Translations under genes and position numbers: made by a program | Notes under the pieces: model-generated | Databases searched by the model: none | Seen by the model: only the letters and a program-made list of their open reading frames with translations | What the model was told of the DNA's origin: nothing | From: an uncultured Dorea sp. | GTDB taxonomy: Bacteria; Bacillota; Clostridia; Lachnospirales; Lachnospiraceae | Direction of reading: 5' to 3' | NCBI GenBank assembly: GCA_934295165.1 | Contig: CAKRAT010000053.1 | Span: forward strand, 1 to 14,594 | Length of the DNA: 14,594 nt | Part shown: piece by piece, positions 5,529 to 13,604 of the stretch | Numbering within the stretch: the stretch's first letter is position 1 | Layout: each line of letters opens with the position of its first letter

Positions 5529-7601
5529 TTACTTCGGTAAAAATCCCTTACTCGTCTTCACGATCACTTTATCAAATACCATAAACATCGATGGCAGTAC
5601 AAAGATAACCACAATCATACTGATAACCGCACCTCTCGCCATCAGGATACACAGCGAGCTGATCATATCAATATTCGAATACAATCCGACACCGATCGTC
5701 GCTGCAAAGAAACTCAGTGCACTTACCATGACCGACTGTGCCGATGCACGGTGTGCAGTTGTGATTGCATCATATTTTTCTGCTCCGTGATTACGTTCTC
5801 TCTTATATCTTGTCGTCATAAGAATTGCATAATCCACAGTAGAGCCAAGCTGGATCGTGCCGATAACAATCGATGCGATGAATGGAAGCTTCGTTCCTGT
5901 ATAATACGGAATTCCCATATTTACAAAGATTGCAAATTCAATAACGCCAACCAGAATGATCGGAAGTGAAATAGACTTAAACAGTATTAATATGATCACA
6001 AAGATAATACCAATCGATACCACACTGACCGTTTTAAAATCTGTATCTGTAATATCGATCAGATCTGCCGTCAGCGGTCCCTCACCGATCAGCATGCCTC
6101 CTTCATCATACTTATGTAAAATCTTATTCAGCTCTTTGATCTGTGCATTCAGTTCATCCGATGCTACTTTATATTCCGAGTTAACCAACAATAATTGATA
6201 CTTATCATTCTTCAACATCTCGGTTACTGATTTCGGAATCATACTCTGCGGAATTGCCGGCCCGATCAATGCATCCAGTCCAAGTGCCCATTTGACTCCA
6301 TCCACAGCATCCATCTTGTCGATCATCTTAGCCACATCTGCGGATTCAACCGAACTGTCCACGAGGATCATATGTGTCGTATTCATATCGTAATCTGCCT
6401 TCAGTTTTTCATTTGCAATGATACTCGGAAGATCCTTCGGAAGTGTCTCATCCAGATTGTAATAAACGGACGTGTGATTATTTCCATAGATTGCCGGGAA
6501 TAAAAGTACAAGGAAAATGATCACATAGATCATATAGCGCTTCGTAACTTTATCCGATATTCTTCCGATGTCCGGAAGAAATGGCTTATGCATGGTCTTC
6601 GTGATCCATTTGTCACAGCTCAGGATCATGGACGGCAGGATTGTCACACAGGCAATCACACCAAGGATAACGCCTTTTACCATAACCACGCCAATATCCA
6701 TACCCAGTGTAAATGTCATAAAACACAGTGCAATAAATCCGGCCACTGTTGTAACGGAACTTCCGATTACAGATGAGAATGTCTGGGATATCGCATGTGC
6801 CATTGCACGCTCTTTATCACCGTTATAACGGGCCTGCTGTTCTTCATAACTGTGCATCAGGAAGATGGAATAATCCAGTGTCACACCCAACTGCAGTACC
6901 GCCGCCAGCGCTTTTGTAATATACGATATCTCTCCAAAGAAATAGTTGCTTCCCAGGTTATACACGATTGCCATTCCGATACTCAGCATAAAAAGTAACG
7001 GGATAAAATACGAGTCCATCGTAAGTCCTAATACGATCACCGCCAGAACGACTGCGATCAGTACATATAACGGTGTCTCTTTCTCAGCCAGGTTCTTCGT
7101 ATCCGTAACAATTGCAGACATACCACTTAAGAAACACTGCTTTCCGGCCAGTTTACGGATCTCCCCAATTGCTTCCATCGTTCCATCGGAAGAAGTACCC
7201 TCATCAAAGAAAATTGCCATCATCGTTCCCGTATCCGAATTAAATACTTCATAGACATCTTTCGGTATCATGCTCTTTGGCATACTGATATCTGCAAGAG
7301 AATCGTACCACAGAACCTTCTGCACATGATCTACTTTTTCAATCTTTGCTTTTAATGCCGATACATCTTTATCTTCCATTCCGTCCACGATAAACATCGA
7401 AAAAGCACCGGTTCCAAAGTCTTTAACCAGAATATCCTGCCCTTGCATCGTCTCGATATCTTCCGGTAAATATGTCAGCACATCATAATTGACTCTTGTA
7501 TTCACATATCCAAGTCCCGCCGGAATCAAAAGTAAGATACTGATAATCAGTATCGGGATTCTGAACTTCACTACCTTTTTACCAAATGCAACCATATTCA
7601 T
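5529..7601 (-). CDS. MMPL/RND-family membrane exporter
   Basis: A 690-residue inner-membrane protein with the duplicated 6+6 helix design of the RND/MMPL superfamily. A first helix (about 14-32) leads to an outside loop starting NYDVLTYLPED. A helix bundle follows (about 178-330) with the LDYSIF motif, D243-Y244 in helix 4. The second half starts near 353, with a loop beginning YYNLDETLP, and a second bundle (about 528-680) carries VDYAIL, D590-Y591. The paired Asp-Tyr sites are the expected proton-relay positions. MPKSMIPK (107-114) and IPQSMIPK (450-457) mark the duplication of the two outside domains. Such proteins export lipids, peptides or drugs by proton exchange; the cargo here is unknown. 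The ATG at 7601 has AAGGAGG about 9 bases upstream. The gene has its own promoter inside three operators and its own terminator. Confidence 0.92.
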   Translation of the reverse strand: MNMVAFGKKVVKFRIPILIISILLLIPAGLGYVNTRVNYDVLTYLPEDIETMQGQDILVKDFGTGAFSMFIVDGMEDKDVSALKAKIEKVDHVQKVLWYDSLADISMPKSMIPKDVYEVFNSDTGTMMAIFFDEGTSSDGTMEAIGEIRKLAGKQCFLSGMSAIVTDTKNLAEKETPLYVLIAVVLAVIVLGLTMDSYFIPLLFMLSIGMAIVYNLGSNYFFGEISYITKALAAVLQLGVTLDYSIFLMHSYEEQQARYNGDKERAMAHAISQTFSSVIGSSVTTVAGFIALCFMTFTLGMDIGVVMVKGVILGVIACVTILPSMILSCDKWITKTMHKPFLPDIGRISDKVTKRYMIYVIIFLVLLFPAIYGNNHTSVYYNLDETLPKDLPSIIANEKLKADYDMNTTHMILVDSSVESADVAKMIDKMDAVDGVKWALGLDALIGPAIPQSMIPKSVTEMLKNDKYQLLLVNSEYKVASDELNAQIKELNKILHKYDEGGMLIGEGPLTADLIDITDTDFKTVSVVSIGIIFVIILILFKSISLPIILVGVIEFAIFVNMGIPYYTGTKLPFIASIVIGTIQLGSTVDYAILMTTRYKRERNHGAEKYDAITTAHRASAQSVMVSALSFFAATIGVGLYSNIDMISSLCILMARGAVISMIVVIFVLPSMFMVFDKVIVKTSKGFLPK

Positions 7602-7698
7602 AACCGCCCCTCCTTTTATGACCTTTTCTTTACAGTCTTTTTTATTGCTTTTTACACCTGCCAGTATTTTTGACTATTGGTCATTTTTATTTAATTGC

Positions 7699-7727
7699 AA
7701 TATACATCAAAAAAGACCAACAGTCAA
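7699..7727 (-). promoter_or_regulatory. Promoter of the MMPL transporter gene
   Basis: On the minus strand TTGACT (7727-7722) is followed by 17 bases and TATATT (7704-7699), each 5 of 6 to consensus. The -35 box is part of the middle operator copy, and the two outer copies flank the promoter. A bound repressor would block polymerase directly. Confidence 0.75.
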
Positions 7728-7754
7728 TACAGTTTTTGACTATTGGTCATTTTT
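7709..7754 (-). terminator. Terminator of the helicase gene, built from two operators
   Basis: In minus-strand RNA, GACCAAUAGUCAA (from the distal operator) pairs with UUGACUGUUGGUC (middle operator). This is a 13-bp stem with one G-U pair and an 8-base loop, followed by six U (7714-7709). It starts at once after the helicase stop codon (7759). The same DNA is the upstream half of the MMPL promoter. Confidence 0.65.
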
Positions 7755-7758
7755 ATTC

Positions 7759-9990
7759 TTATATTTCCAACATTCCAAGTCTTGCCAGAACCTTCAGATC
7801 CATGTTCTTTACATTGTCTCCAAACTGGATACGGATGTGCTCACCTTTCATATCTACAACGACACCTTCGCCGAATTTCTTATGCTTTACAATCATGCCT
7901 TCTCCAAGTGCATCCGCAAGTTCCTGATAACTTTTTCCCGGCTGCTTCTGAGATCTATGCCCGGTGCCGTATCCATGATACATTCCATTTTCCTTTACGC
8001 CATATGTTTCCGCCGGACTATAATCTCCCCATTTTTTTATTCCTGCATATTCTTTTTGCTGATTCTCCCTCAGATTCCGCTTTCCCAGCAGCTCACTGCA
8101 GAATTTGGATGGCTTATTCGTCGTAAATACATTCAGCTGATTCTTTGCCCTGGTCACACCTACATAGAAAAGTCTTCTTTCTTCCTCATAAGTTTCAAGT
8201 TCTTCTTCCGATGCCGTCCGCGGATTTGTCAGAACTTTTTCCGGCAGTATTCCATCCATAACATCCAGAAGATAGACGCTATCATATTCCAGACCTTTAC
8301 TCGCATGCATGGTAGATAAAATAAACGGACACTCCTTATCTGATACTTTTTCCTGAATGATCATTCTCAGTTCTTCCAGCCGTTCCAGTAATTTTTCCGG
8401 AGATTCTACCCTGCTTCCAATCAACTTAACCGTCTCCAGCTTATTCGTATTCATCCCCATTTTCTGCAGATAATCCTGATATCCCATATATATCAGAATC
8501 TGATTCACCGCCTCATCACCCGTCATATTTAAGATACGCACCATCTGACGTTTCAGATTACGGATATTATCTTCCTGATATTTCTCCAGATTGCCGTATT
8601 TTAATGCTGTATCCAGCACCTCCATATCTTTCTCCTGACTGATCTGTGCATATCTTAATGCATCCTTCTTGTTAAAGAACAGTTTCAGCCGGTAATAGAT
8701 CTGCATGAATAGTTCCGTATCCTTTGGATTCATTGCAAACCGGATGATATTCTGCACATCCAGAACCGTCCGATGGGTAAAAAAGGAAAGTTCTGCATTC
8801 CGCATGCGATATGGAATATTCTTCCTCTCCAACAGATCGATCAGCGGAATTGCACACTCATTATCCCTGTACAGAACTGCTGTCTCCGTCACCGGTGCAT
8901 TTGCCCTGCCCCTACGTTCCTCCGATCCGTTCATGCCGGCCATTCCGGCCGTACATGCCTGTGCCACCTTCATCAGATACACATACTGTGCTTTCCTGGA
9001 TTTTAATGAAATTTCTTTAATATCCGGTCCGGCTTCTCTTGCAGCTCTCATATGTTTTTCATGACGGAGTGAATTCTTCTGAATGAATTTATCTGCTGCT
9101 TCTACAATCTTTGCATTCGAGCGGAAATTTTCTTCCATCAGAAGGACTTTTGCCCCCGGATGATTCTTTTCAAATGACAGTAGTGCTTTCGGATAAGCCG
9201 CACGGAATCCATAGATACTCTGATCCTCATCTCCCACCATAAAGAGATTACCGGTTCCTGCTGCCAGCAAAGCAATGACCGCATGCTGGATTTTAGACGT
9301 ATCCTGCGCCTCATCCACACAGATATACGGATACAAATTCTGAAAATAAGCAAGCAGACCAGGATCCATCCTCAGCATCTTGTATGCATATAACATCTGA
9401 TCATCATAATCCATCCAGTTTTGTGCCCTCATCTGCCTGCAATATTCATGGTAGATTTCCCCAATCCGAATATCTGACTCTTCCTCTAATTTCTGAAGTT
9501 CTTCTTTATTCAGCATCATATTCTTAACATATGTGATCAATGTTCTTACATTCTTCAGATCACTCTCCGCCGGATATCCCATACCATGCTCCTGACAGAT
9601 TTTAATTAACATGGCAGTCGTAGCCTTTTCATCCTTCACCAGTTCAAACGGTGTCTTTCCGATCCGTCTTCCATAATACTGGATGATCCTTGCACAAATT
9701 CCGTTGATCGTACGGAATTCCAGTCTCTTTGCCATCTCCTCACCAAATCGGTCTGCAAATCTCCTGGACATGTCCTTTGTTGCCGCAACCGTATATGTAA
9801 CCGTAAGTATACTCTCAGGACGTATATTTTTACAATAGATCATATATCCCAGACGTGTCACCAGTACCGTAGTCTTTCCCGATCCCGGTACAGCAAGAAG
9901 CAGTACCGGCCCTTCCGTGCTCTGTACTGCTTCTTTTTGCTGTGCATTTAACTGTATCGGAAATATTGTTTCAAATTCTTTCCATTCCAT
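7759..9990 (-). CDS. UvrD/PcrA-type superfamily 1 DNA helicase
   Basis: A 743-residue 3'-5' DNA helicase with the full SF1A motif set: LNAQQKEAV (14-22), Walker A AVPGSGKTT (33-41), VDEAQD (225-230), GDEDQSIYGFRAA (253-265), ENFRS (287-291), TMHASKGLEYD (560-570) and RRLFYVGVTRAK (605-616). The C-terminal end (about 697-743, GMIVKHKKFGEGVV...IQFGDNVKNMDL) resembles the Tudor-like tail of PcrA that contacts RNA polymerase. The Walker A prefix is AVP, not the AGAGSGKT usual in housekeeping PcrA, and motif Ia is TYTVAA rather than TFTNKAA. It is probably an extra paralogue. The ATG at 9990 is only 3 bases after the stop of the kinase remnant, with a poor ribosome site (GGAG is about 15 bases away), so translation may be coupled. 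Confidence 0.9.
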   Translation of the reverse strand: MEWKEFETIFPIQLNAQQKEAVQSTEGPVLLLAVPGSGKTTVLVTRLGYMIYCKNIRPESILTVTYTVAATKDMSRRFADRFGEEMAKRLEFRTINGICARIIQYYGRRIGKTPFELVKDEKATTAMLIKICQEHGMGYPAESDLKNVRTLITYVKNMMLNKEELQKLEEESDIRIGEIYHEYCRQMRAQNWMDYDDQMLYAYKMLRMDPGLLAYFQNLYPYICVDEAQDTSKIQHAVIALLAAGTGNLFMVGDEDQSIYGFRAAYPKALLSFEKNHPGAKVLLMEENFRSNAKIVEAADKFIQKNSLRHEKHMRAAREAGPDIKEISLKSRKAQYVYLMKVAQACTAGMAGMNGSEERRGRANAPVTETAVLYRDNECAIPLIDLLERKNIPYRMRNAELSFFTHRTVLDVQNIIRFAMNPKDTELFMQIYYRLKLFFNKKDALRYAQISQEKDMEVLDTALKYGNLEKYQEDNIRNLKRQMVRILNMTGDEAVNQILIYMGYQDYLQKMGMNTNKLETVKLIGSRVESPEKLLERLEELRMIIQEKVSDKECPFILSTMHASKGLEYDSVYLLDVMDGILPEKVLTNPRTASEEELETYEEERRLFYVGVTRAKNQLNVFTTNKPSKFCSELLGKRNLRENQQKEYAGIKKWGDYSPAETYGVKENGMYHGYGTGHRSQKQPGKSYQELADALGEGMIVKHKKFGEGVVVDMKGEHIRIQFGDNVKNMDLKVLARLGMLEI

Positions 9991-9993
9991 ATA

Positions 9994-10476
9994 TTACCCA
10001 AGTACTCCTTTTAATGTGTGCATCAATATATTGATGTCAACCGGCTTGGCTACATATCCATCCAGTTCCGGCATCTGGATATCCATCAGAATTGCATCAT
10101 AGTAACATTTCGGTTTTTCTTTTACCGACAGCTCAAATACCGCCTGAATGGAATGTATCAGTTCTTCAAAATCTCCCTCTTCCGCCTTTAACGTTACCTT
10201 TCCACCTTCAATCCTTGCCATCTCCAGAACATAATTGATGATCGACAACAAAAATGTACTGGACGTATGAATCTTTTCAATATAATCCAATGCACGTTCC
10301 TTTTCATCAATATGTTTTTTCAAAAGATCGGAAAAGCCCATGATCGCATTCATCGGTGTACGGATATCATGACTTATATTGAACATAAATCTTGTCTTAG
10401 CTTCATTCGCCGCTCTTGCATCATCTACCGCTTTCCTTTGCGAGTCTTGCTTTCTTCTCGCCGGATTCTGCAGCAT
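9994..10476 (-). pseudogene. Internally deleted hybrid sensor histidine kinase remnant
   Basis: A 160-codon open frame made of three pieces of a hybrid kinase. Residues 12-120 are the end of a linker coiled coil and the HisKA dimerisation domain, with the phospho-acceptor His in NISHDIRTPMNAI (H36). Then, without any HATPase domain, comes the middle of a receiver domain, YDAILMDIQMPELDG (D132). It joins directly to the receiver's end, VAKPVDINILMHTL (K144). The sensor part, the ATP-binding domain and most of the receiver are gone, so it cannot be an active kinase. The junctions are near residues 121-124 (about 10104-10116) and 140-142 (about 10051-10059). Both deletions kept the frame. The ATG at 10476 has no ribosome site, so the true 5' end is also lost. 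It is either a decayed gene or a leader peptide-like frame coupled to the helicase. Confidence 0.75.
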
Positions 10477-10552
10477 ATATTTATTTCAAGATAAGACACC
10501 GCATACATAACTTTGTCCGCTACTTTCCCGGGAAACTCCCGATATTGATTTT

Positions 10553-10558
10553 ATTATA
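10553..10558 (-). promoter_or_regulatory. Candidate -10 box upstream of the kinase remnant and helicase
   Basis: The minus strand reads TATAAT, a perfect -10 hexamer, in the 139-base gap (10477-10615). Another TATAAT lies at 10585-10580. Neither has a recognisable -35 box 16-18 bases upstream. The gap also has a small GGGA/TCCC hairpin (10529-10541) and no clear terminator for the MATE gene. It is otherwise featureless. Confidence 0.3.
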
Positions 10559-10615
10559 CTCTATTCTCATAACAGACGCATTATATTTATTAGTTTTTAC
10601 ATTTTTCTGAATCCT

Positions 10616-11995
10616 TTATGTTAATTTACGGATCCATTTATAACTCCTGAAACGCAGGAATATCGGAATACATTTAAAGAACTGGTCTGACTGCACTACA
10701 AGTACAACCATCTCTACCGGTAGTTTCCATACAAATGCCGATAAAAATGAAAGCGGCATCACAATTCCCCAGACCGATATGAAGTTCATATACATGGAGA
10801 ACTTCGTATCTCCACCGCCCTGTATCACTCCGACAGACACCGGCATCTGATAAGACATTCCGACCATAACCACACTCATGATCTCAATGAAATGGTTCGC
10901 CAGAACTGCTGCCGTATCGGTTAATTTATACATGGACAGAAGCGGTTCCCTGAGTATGAATAATAAGAATCCTAATACGATTCCAATCAGAAGATCAATC
11001 ACCGAAAGTGTTCTTCCGTCTGATTTCACTCTTTCGATATCACCGGCTCCGATATCTTTTCCGATCACAACAGCAGATGCCGAAGATATGGCGATCACGA
11101 TTACTTTCAGATACTGGAAAAATGTGCTGGATACGGAATTGGCTGCAATCGCATCTTCAGACAGATGTCCCAGTATCGCCGTCTGCAACGGCACCGAGAT
11201 TGCCCATATCATACTTGCACACACGATTGGATATGCAACCTTAAAAAATGCACCCCACATTTTTTTATTTTCTGCAGCAAATACTGTCTGTAACAAATTA
11301 CCATTAAACAGCCGGACTTTCTGATCTGCCTTCCATATATACACCACTACGATCAACAATTCCAGTACTCTTGCCGTCAGAGTTCCGACAGCCGCTCCCC
11401 GTATTCCCATCTCGGGAAACCCAAAGCGTCCAAAGATCAGCGTATAATTGATACATCCGTTGGTGATCAGCGATACAACCGATATAACAAATGATATCTT
11501 CACTGTCTCCACACTACGGAGCATTGCAATCAGCAGATTACTGATCATGAACAACGCAAAACTCCATTTCAAAAGTCCCAGGTACTTTTCCCCTTCTGCG
11601 ATGATCTCCGGCGATGTCGTGAATATCCTCAAAAGCTGCTCCGGAATGCAGCTGCACAGTATCAGTACAATTACTGCAATCACCAGACTGATAATCATTG
11701 CTACTCCCGTCAGTTTCCTGATTGCCCCAGTCTCTTTCTTTCCCCAGTACTGTGAGCATACCGTCACCAGCGCATTTCCGATAGAGAGCGCCAGCTGGTT
11801 CACAATAAAGAATATCTGGTTCACTGTCGCCGCACCGGATAATGCATTCTGTCTGTAGCTTCCAAGCATGATATTATCCAGCATATTCACACTGTACGCC
11901 ACCAGGTTCTGGAGTGCCACAACCAGCATCAGCCGGAAAAATGTCTTATAAAAGTTCTTATCTTTTGTAAAAAAAGATGTTTTTGCAATTCCCAT
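10616..11995 (-). CDS. MATE-family multidrug/metabolite efflux transporter
   Basis: A 459-residue membrane protein with the twelve-helix, two-lobe MATE pattern. The opening helix has VNMLDNIMLGSYRQNALSGAATVNQI, the usual helix 1-2 signature. QYWGKKE follows a second helix, and the second lobe repeats the pattern with ILGHLSEDAIAANSVSSTFFQ and VVIGKDIGAG. MATE proteins export organic cations or metabolites using a sodium or proton gradient. The cargo here is not predictable. The ATG (11995-11993) overlaps the TAA of the AAA+ ATPase gene by one base (TAATG), and no ribosome site precedes it, so translation is probably coupled to that gene. No clear terminator follows. Confidence 0.9.
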   Translation of the reverse strand: MGIAKTSFFTKDKNFYKTFFRLMLVVALQNLVAYSVNMLDNIMLGSYRQNALSGAATVNQIFFIVNQLALSIGNALVTVCSQYWGKKETGAIRKLTGVAMIISLVIAVIVLILCSCIPEQLLRIFTTSPEIIAEGEKYLGLLKWSFALFMISNLLIAMLRSVETVKISFVISVVSLITNGCINYTLIFGRFGFPEMGIRGAAVGTLTARVLELLIVVVYIWKADQKVRLFNGNLLQTVFAAENKKMWGAFFKVAYPIVCASMIWAISVPLQTAILGHLSEDAIAANSVSSTFFQYLKVIVIAISSASAVVIGKDIGAGDIERVKSDGRTLSVIDLLIGIVLGFLLFILREPLLSMYKLTDTAAVLANHFIEIMSVVMVGMSYQMPVSVGVIQGGGDTKFSMYMNFISVWGIVMPLSFLSAFVWKLPVEMVVLVVQSDQFFKCIPIFLRFRSYKWIRKLT

Positions 11996-13479
11996 TATTT
12001 TAACAGATTTCTTACCATCTCTGCATCAAATGTAACAGACTTCACATGATCTACTTCTATCTGATACAGGGCATTTGCCGCAATGTGCTCTGCTGCCTGC
12101 TCCAGATCACGGATTCCGGATGTATTGGAATATAATCCGATCACTTCTTCCAGACCTTCTTCACTCATGATACACTCATCTTCTCTGAGACTCATTCTCT
12201 TTAATACTTTCGGAAGTGCAAATTTGGAAAAGATCACTTTCTTCTCTTCTGGTGTATAATCCGGGATATCGATCACGGCAAAACGTGACATCAACGGTGC
12301 ACTGATCTGAGACTTGTCATTCGCAGTCGCGATCGGGTATACACCTACCGTCGGGATCATACACTCGATATAGTTGTCTGTAAATCCAAGGTTGTCCAGT
12401 AATGTCAGAAGTACATCGGCCGGATTGCCATTACCTTTTCCAGATGCAGCTTTATCAAGCTCATTGATGATGAATACCAGATTGGATTCTCCCGCCATGG
12501 CAAATGCATCCATAATGATACCGGTCTTTGCATTAGCATAGATACGTGAACTTCCTGTCAGCTGCTCTGGATCATTGATCGAACTCATATCCAGTGTTGT
12601 CCATGGAAGCTTCAGGATACGTGCCACCGCATAGGCAATCTGTGATTTACCGGTTCCGGCCGGTCCTACTAACAGAAGTCCATATGCCGGTAATGTATGT
12701 GTACGGTTGATCTGGATGACCGTCTCGATGATTCTCTGTTTTACGCGTTCCATTCCGTAAAGCTCTTCGTCAAGGATACGACGTGCTTCATCCGGATCGA
12801 TCGCTTCAAAATAATTGCTCTTCCACTGCACATTCATCATAATAGAAAGCGCTCTCTGTGCATGGCGTCTTTCTTCCGGTGATACTTCATGGGAACGTGC
12901 CACGGCAAGATTACGTCTTGCCCAAAGGCGGATATTATCCGGAAGGGTTCTTCCTGCACAGTTCATGAAGTCAGTGATGCTCTGAAGGCTGGTAAGCTTC
13001 ATGTCATCTCCTGCTTCGTCTTCATCTTCATCATTCTCCTCTTCTGCCGGTGCATTACTTGCCAGAAGACGATCGATCATGAACTGCAGGAATCCATCTT
13101 CTGCAGATAACTTTGTACCTCCGCCAAATGCGATCTCGCGGATCTTGTATACTGCATATCCTTCTTCTGTATTCTCCCCTGAAAGACGTACATTGATATG
13201 GTTCTCTCCGAGCCATTTTAACAGGCTTACAAATCTTGCATCGATCTTTAAGATGTCTGCACTTACCGTTCCGTCTTCCTGCTGGAATTCGAATGATGTT
13301 CTCTTGATTGGATTAGTGAATACACCGCAGGAATGGTGATTCCATCCGCGGATCTTATTATCCAGAACCATCATAGGTTTCTCTGCTGTTGCCTCATTTT
13401 CATTCGAGCGGATCACGGTATACGTGCATTCCGCTGATTTATTTTCGTCCGGTGTTGAGTTAAAATCAAAAACTGGCAT
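11995..13479 (-). CDS. Lon-like AAA+ ATPase lacking a protease domain
   Basis: A 494-residue protein. Residues 1-140 form a domain I do not recognise. A very acidic linker follows (146-159), then a helical stretch, and then an AAA+ module most like that of Lon (about 228-494): LDEELYGMERVKQRIIE, Walker A GPAGTGKS (272-279), a pore-side region ending SGSSRIYANAKTG, Walker B-like VFIINELDKA (335-344), sensor-1 N387, the arginine finger R399 and sensor-2 R457 (SGIRDLEQA). The Lon N-terminal and Ser-Lys protease domains are absent, so it should remodel rather than degrade. The usual Walker B Asp is Asn (N339), while the catalytic Glu (E340) is kept. The ATG at 13479 has AAAGGAG 8 bases upstream. 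It lies 125 bases after the nuclease-fusion gene. The substrate is unknown. Confidence 0.85.
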   Translation of the reverse strand: MPVFDFNSTPDENKSAECTYTVIRSNENEATAEKPMMVLDNKIRGWNHHSCGVFTNPIKRTSFEFQQEDGTVSADILKIDARFVSLLKWLGENHINVRLSGENTEEGYAVYKIREIAFGGGTKLSAEDGFLQFMIDRLLASNAPAEEENDEDEDEAGDDMKLTSLQSITDFMNCAGRTLPDNIRLWARRNLAVARSHEVSPEERRHAQRALSIMMNVQWKSNYFEAIDPDEARRILDEELYGMERVKQRIIETVIQINRTHTLPAYGLLLVGPAGTGKSQIAYAVARILKLPWTTLDMSSINDPEQLTGSSRIYANAKTGIIMDAFAMAGESNLVFIINELDKAASGKGNGNPADVLLTLLDNLGFTDNYIECMIPTVGVYPIATANDKSQISAPLMSRFAVIDIPDYTPEEKKVIFSKFALPKVLKRMSLREDECIMSEEGLEEVIGLYSNTSGIRDLEQAAEHIAANALYQIEVDHVKSVTFDAEMVRNLLK

Positions 13480-13604
13480 ATCGTTTTCTCCTTTGTTTCC
13501 TTATTATTTTAATTTGATTTTCTTTGTATCTTTCTATATTCTTTATATCTATGCATATCCTTGCAGATTTTTTCGTATATTCCGTGCATATCATGTATAG
13601 TTTA
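13480..13604. other. 125-bp AT-rich gap
   Basis: This separates the TetM-like/NYN fusion gene from the AAA+ gene. On the minus strand GATATGCA occurs twice in similar surroundings (GGAATATA and AGATATAA follow). I see no terminator and no convincing promoter, so co-transcription of the two genes is likely but not shown. Confidence 0.3.

Larger units (their letters stand above)
7667..7757. promoter_or_regulatory. Three TGAC-N5-GTCA operators around the MMPL promoter
   Basis: A near-palindrome TGACTATTGGTCA occurs at 7671-7683 and 7737-7749, each inside an identical 25-bp direct repeat (7667-7691 and 7733-7757). A third copy in inverted orientation, with an imperfect outer base, lies at 7714-7726 and carries the -35 box. 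Centres are 7677, 7720 and 7743, which are 43 and 23 bp apart, close to four and two helical turns. The dyad resembles TetR-type sites, and MMPL exporters are often TetR-controlled. No TetR gene is in the window, so the regulator is unknown. Confidence 0.75.

Noticed and set aside
7489..8319. Long plus-strand open frame (276 codons) antisense to the MMPL start and helicase end
   Set aside because: It runs opposite two well-supported genes and across the operator region, is rich in Phe/Ile/Ser/His as antisense frames are, and has no ribosome site or recognisable domain.
10529..10541. GGGA/TCCC hairpin as terminator of the MATE gene
   Set aside because: The stem is only 5 bp, the loop is 3 bases, and no T tract follows on the minus strand.
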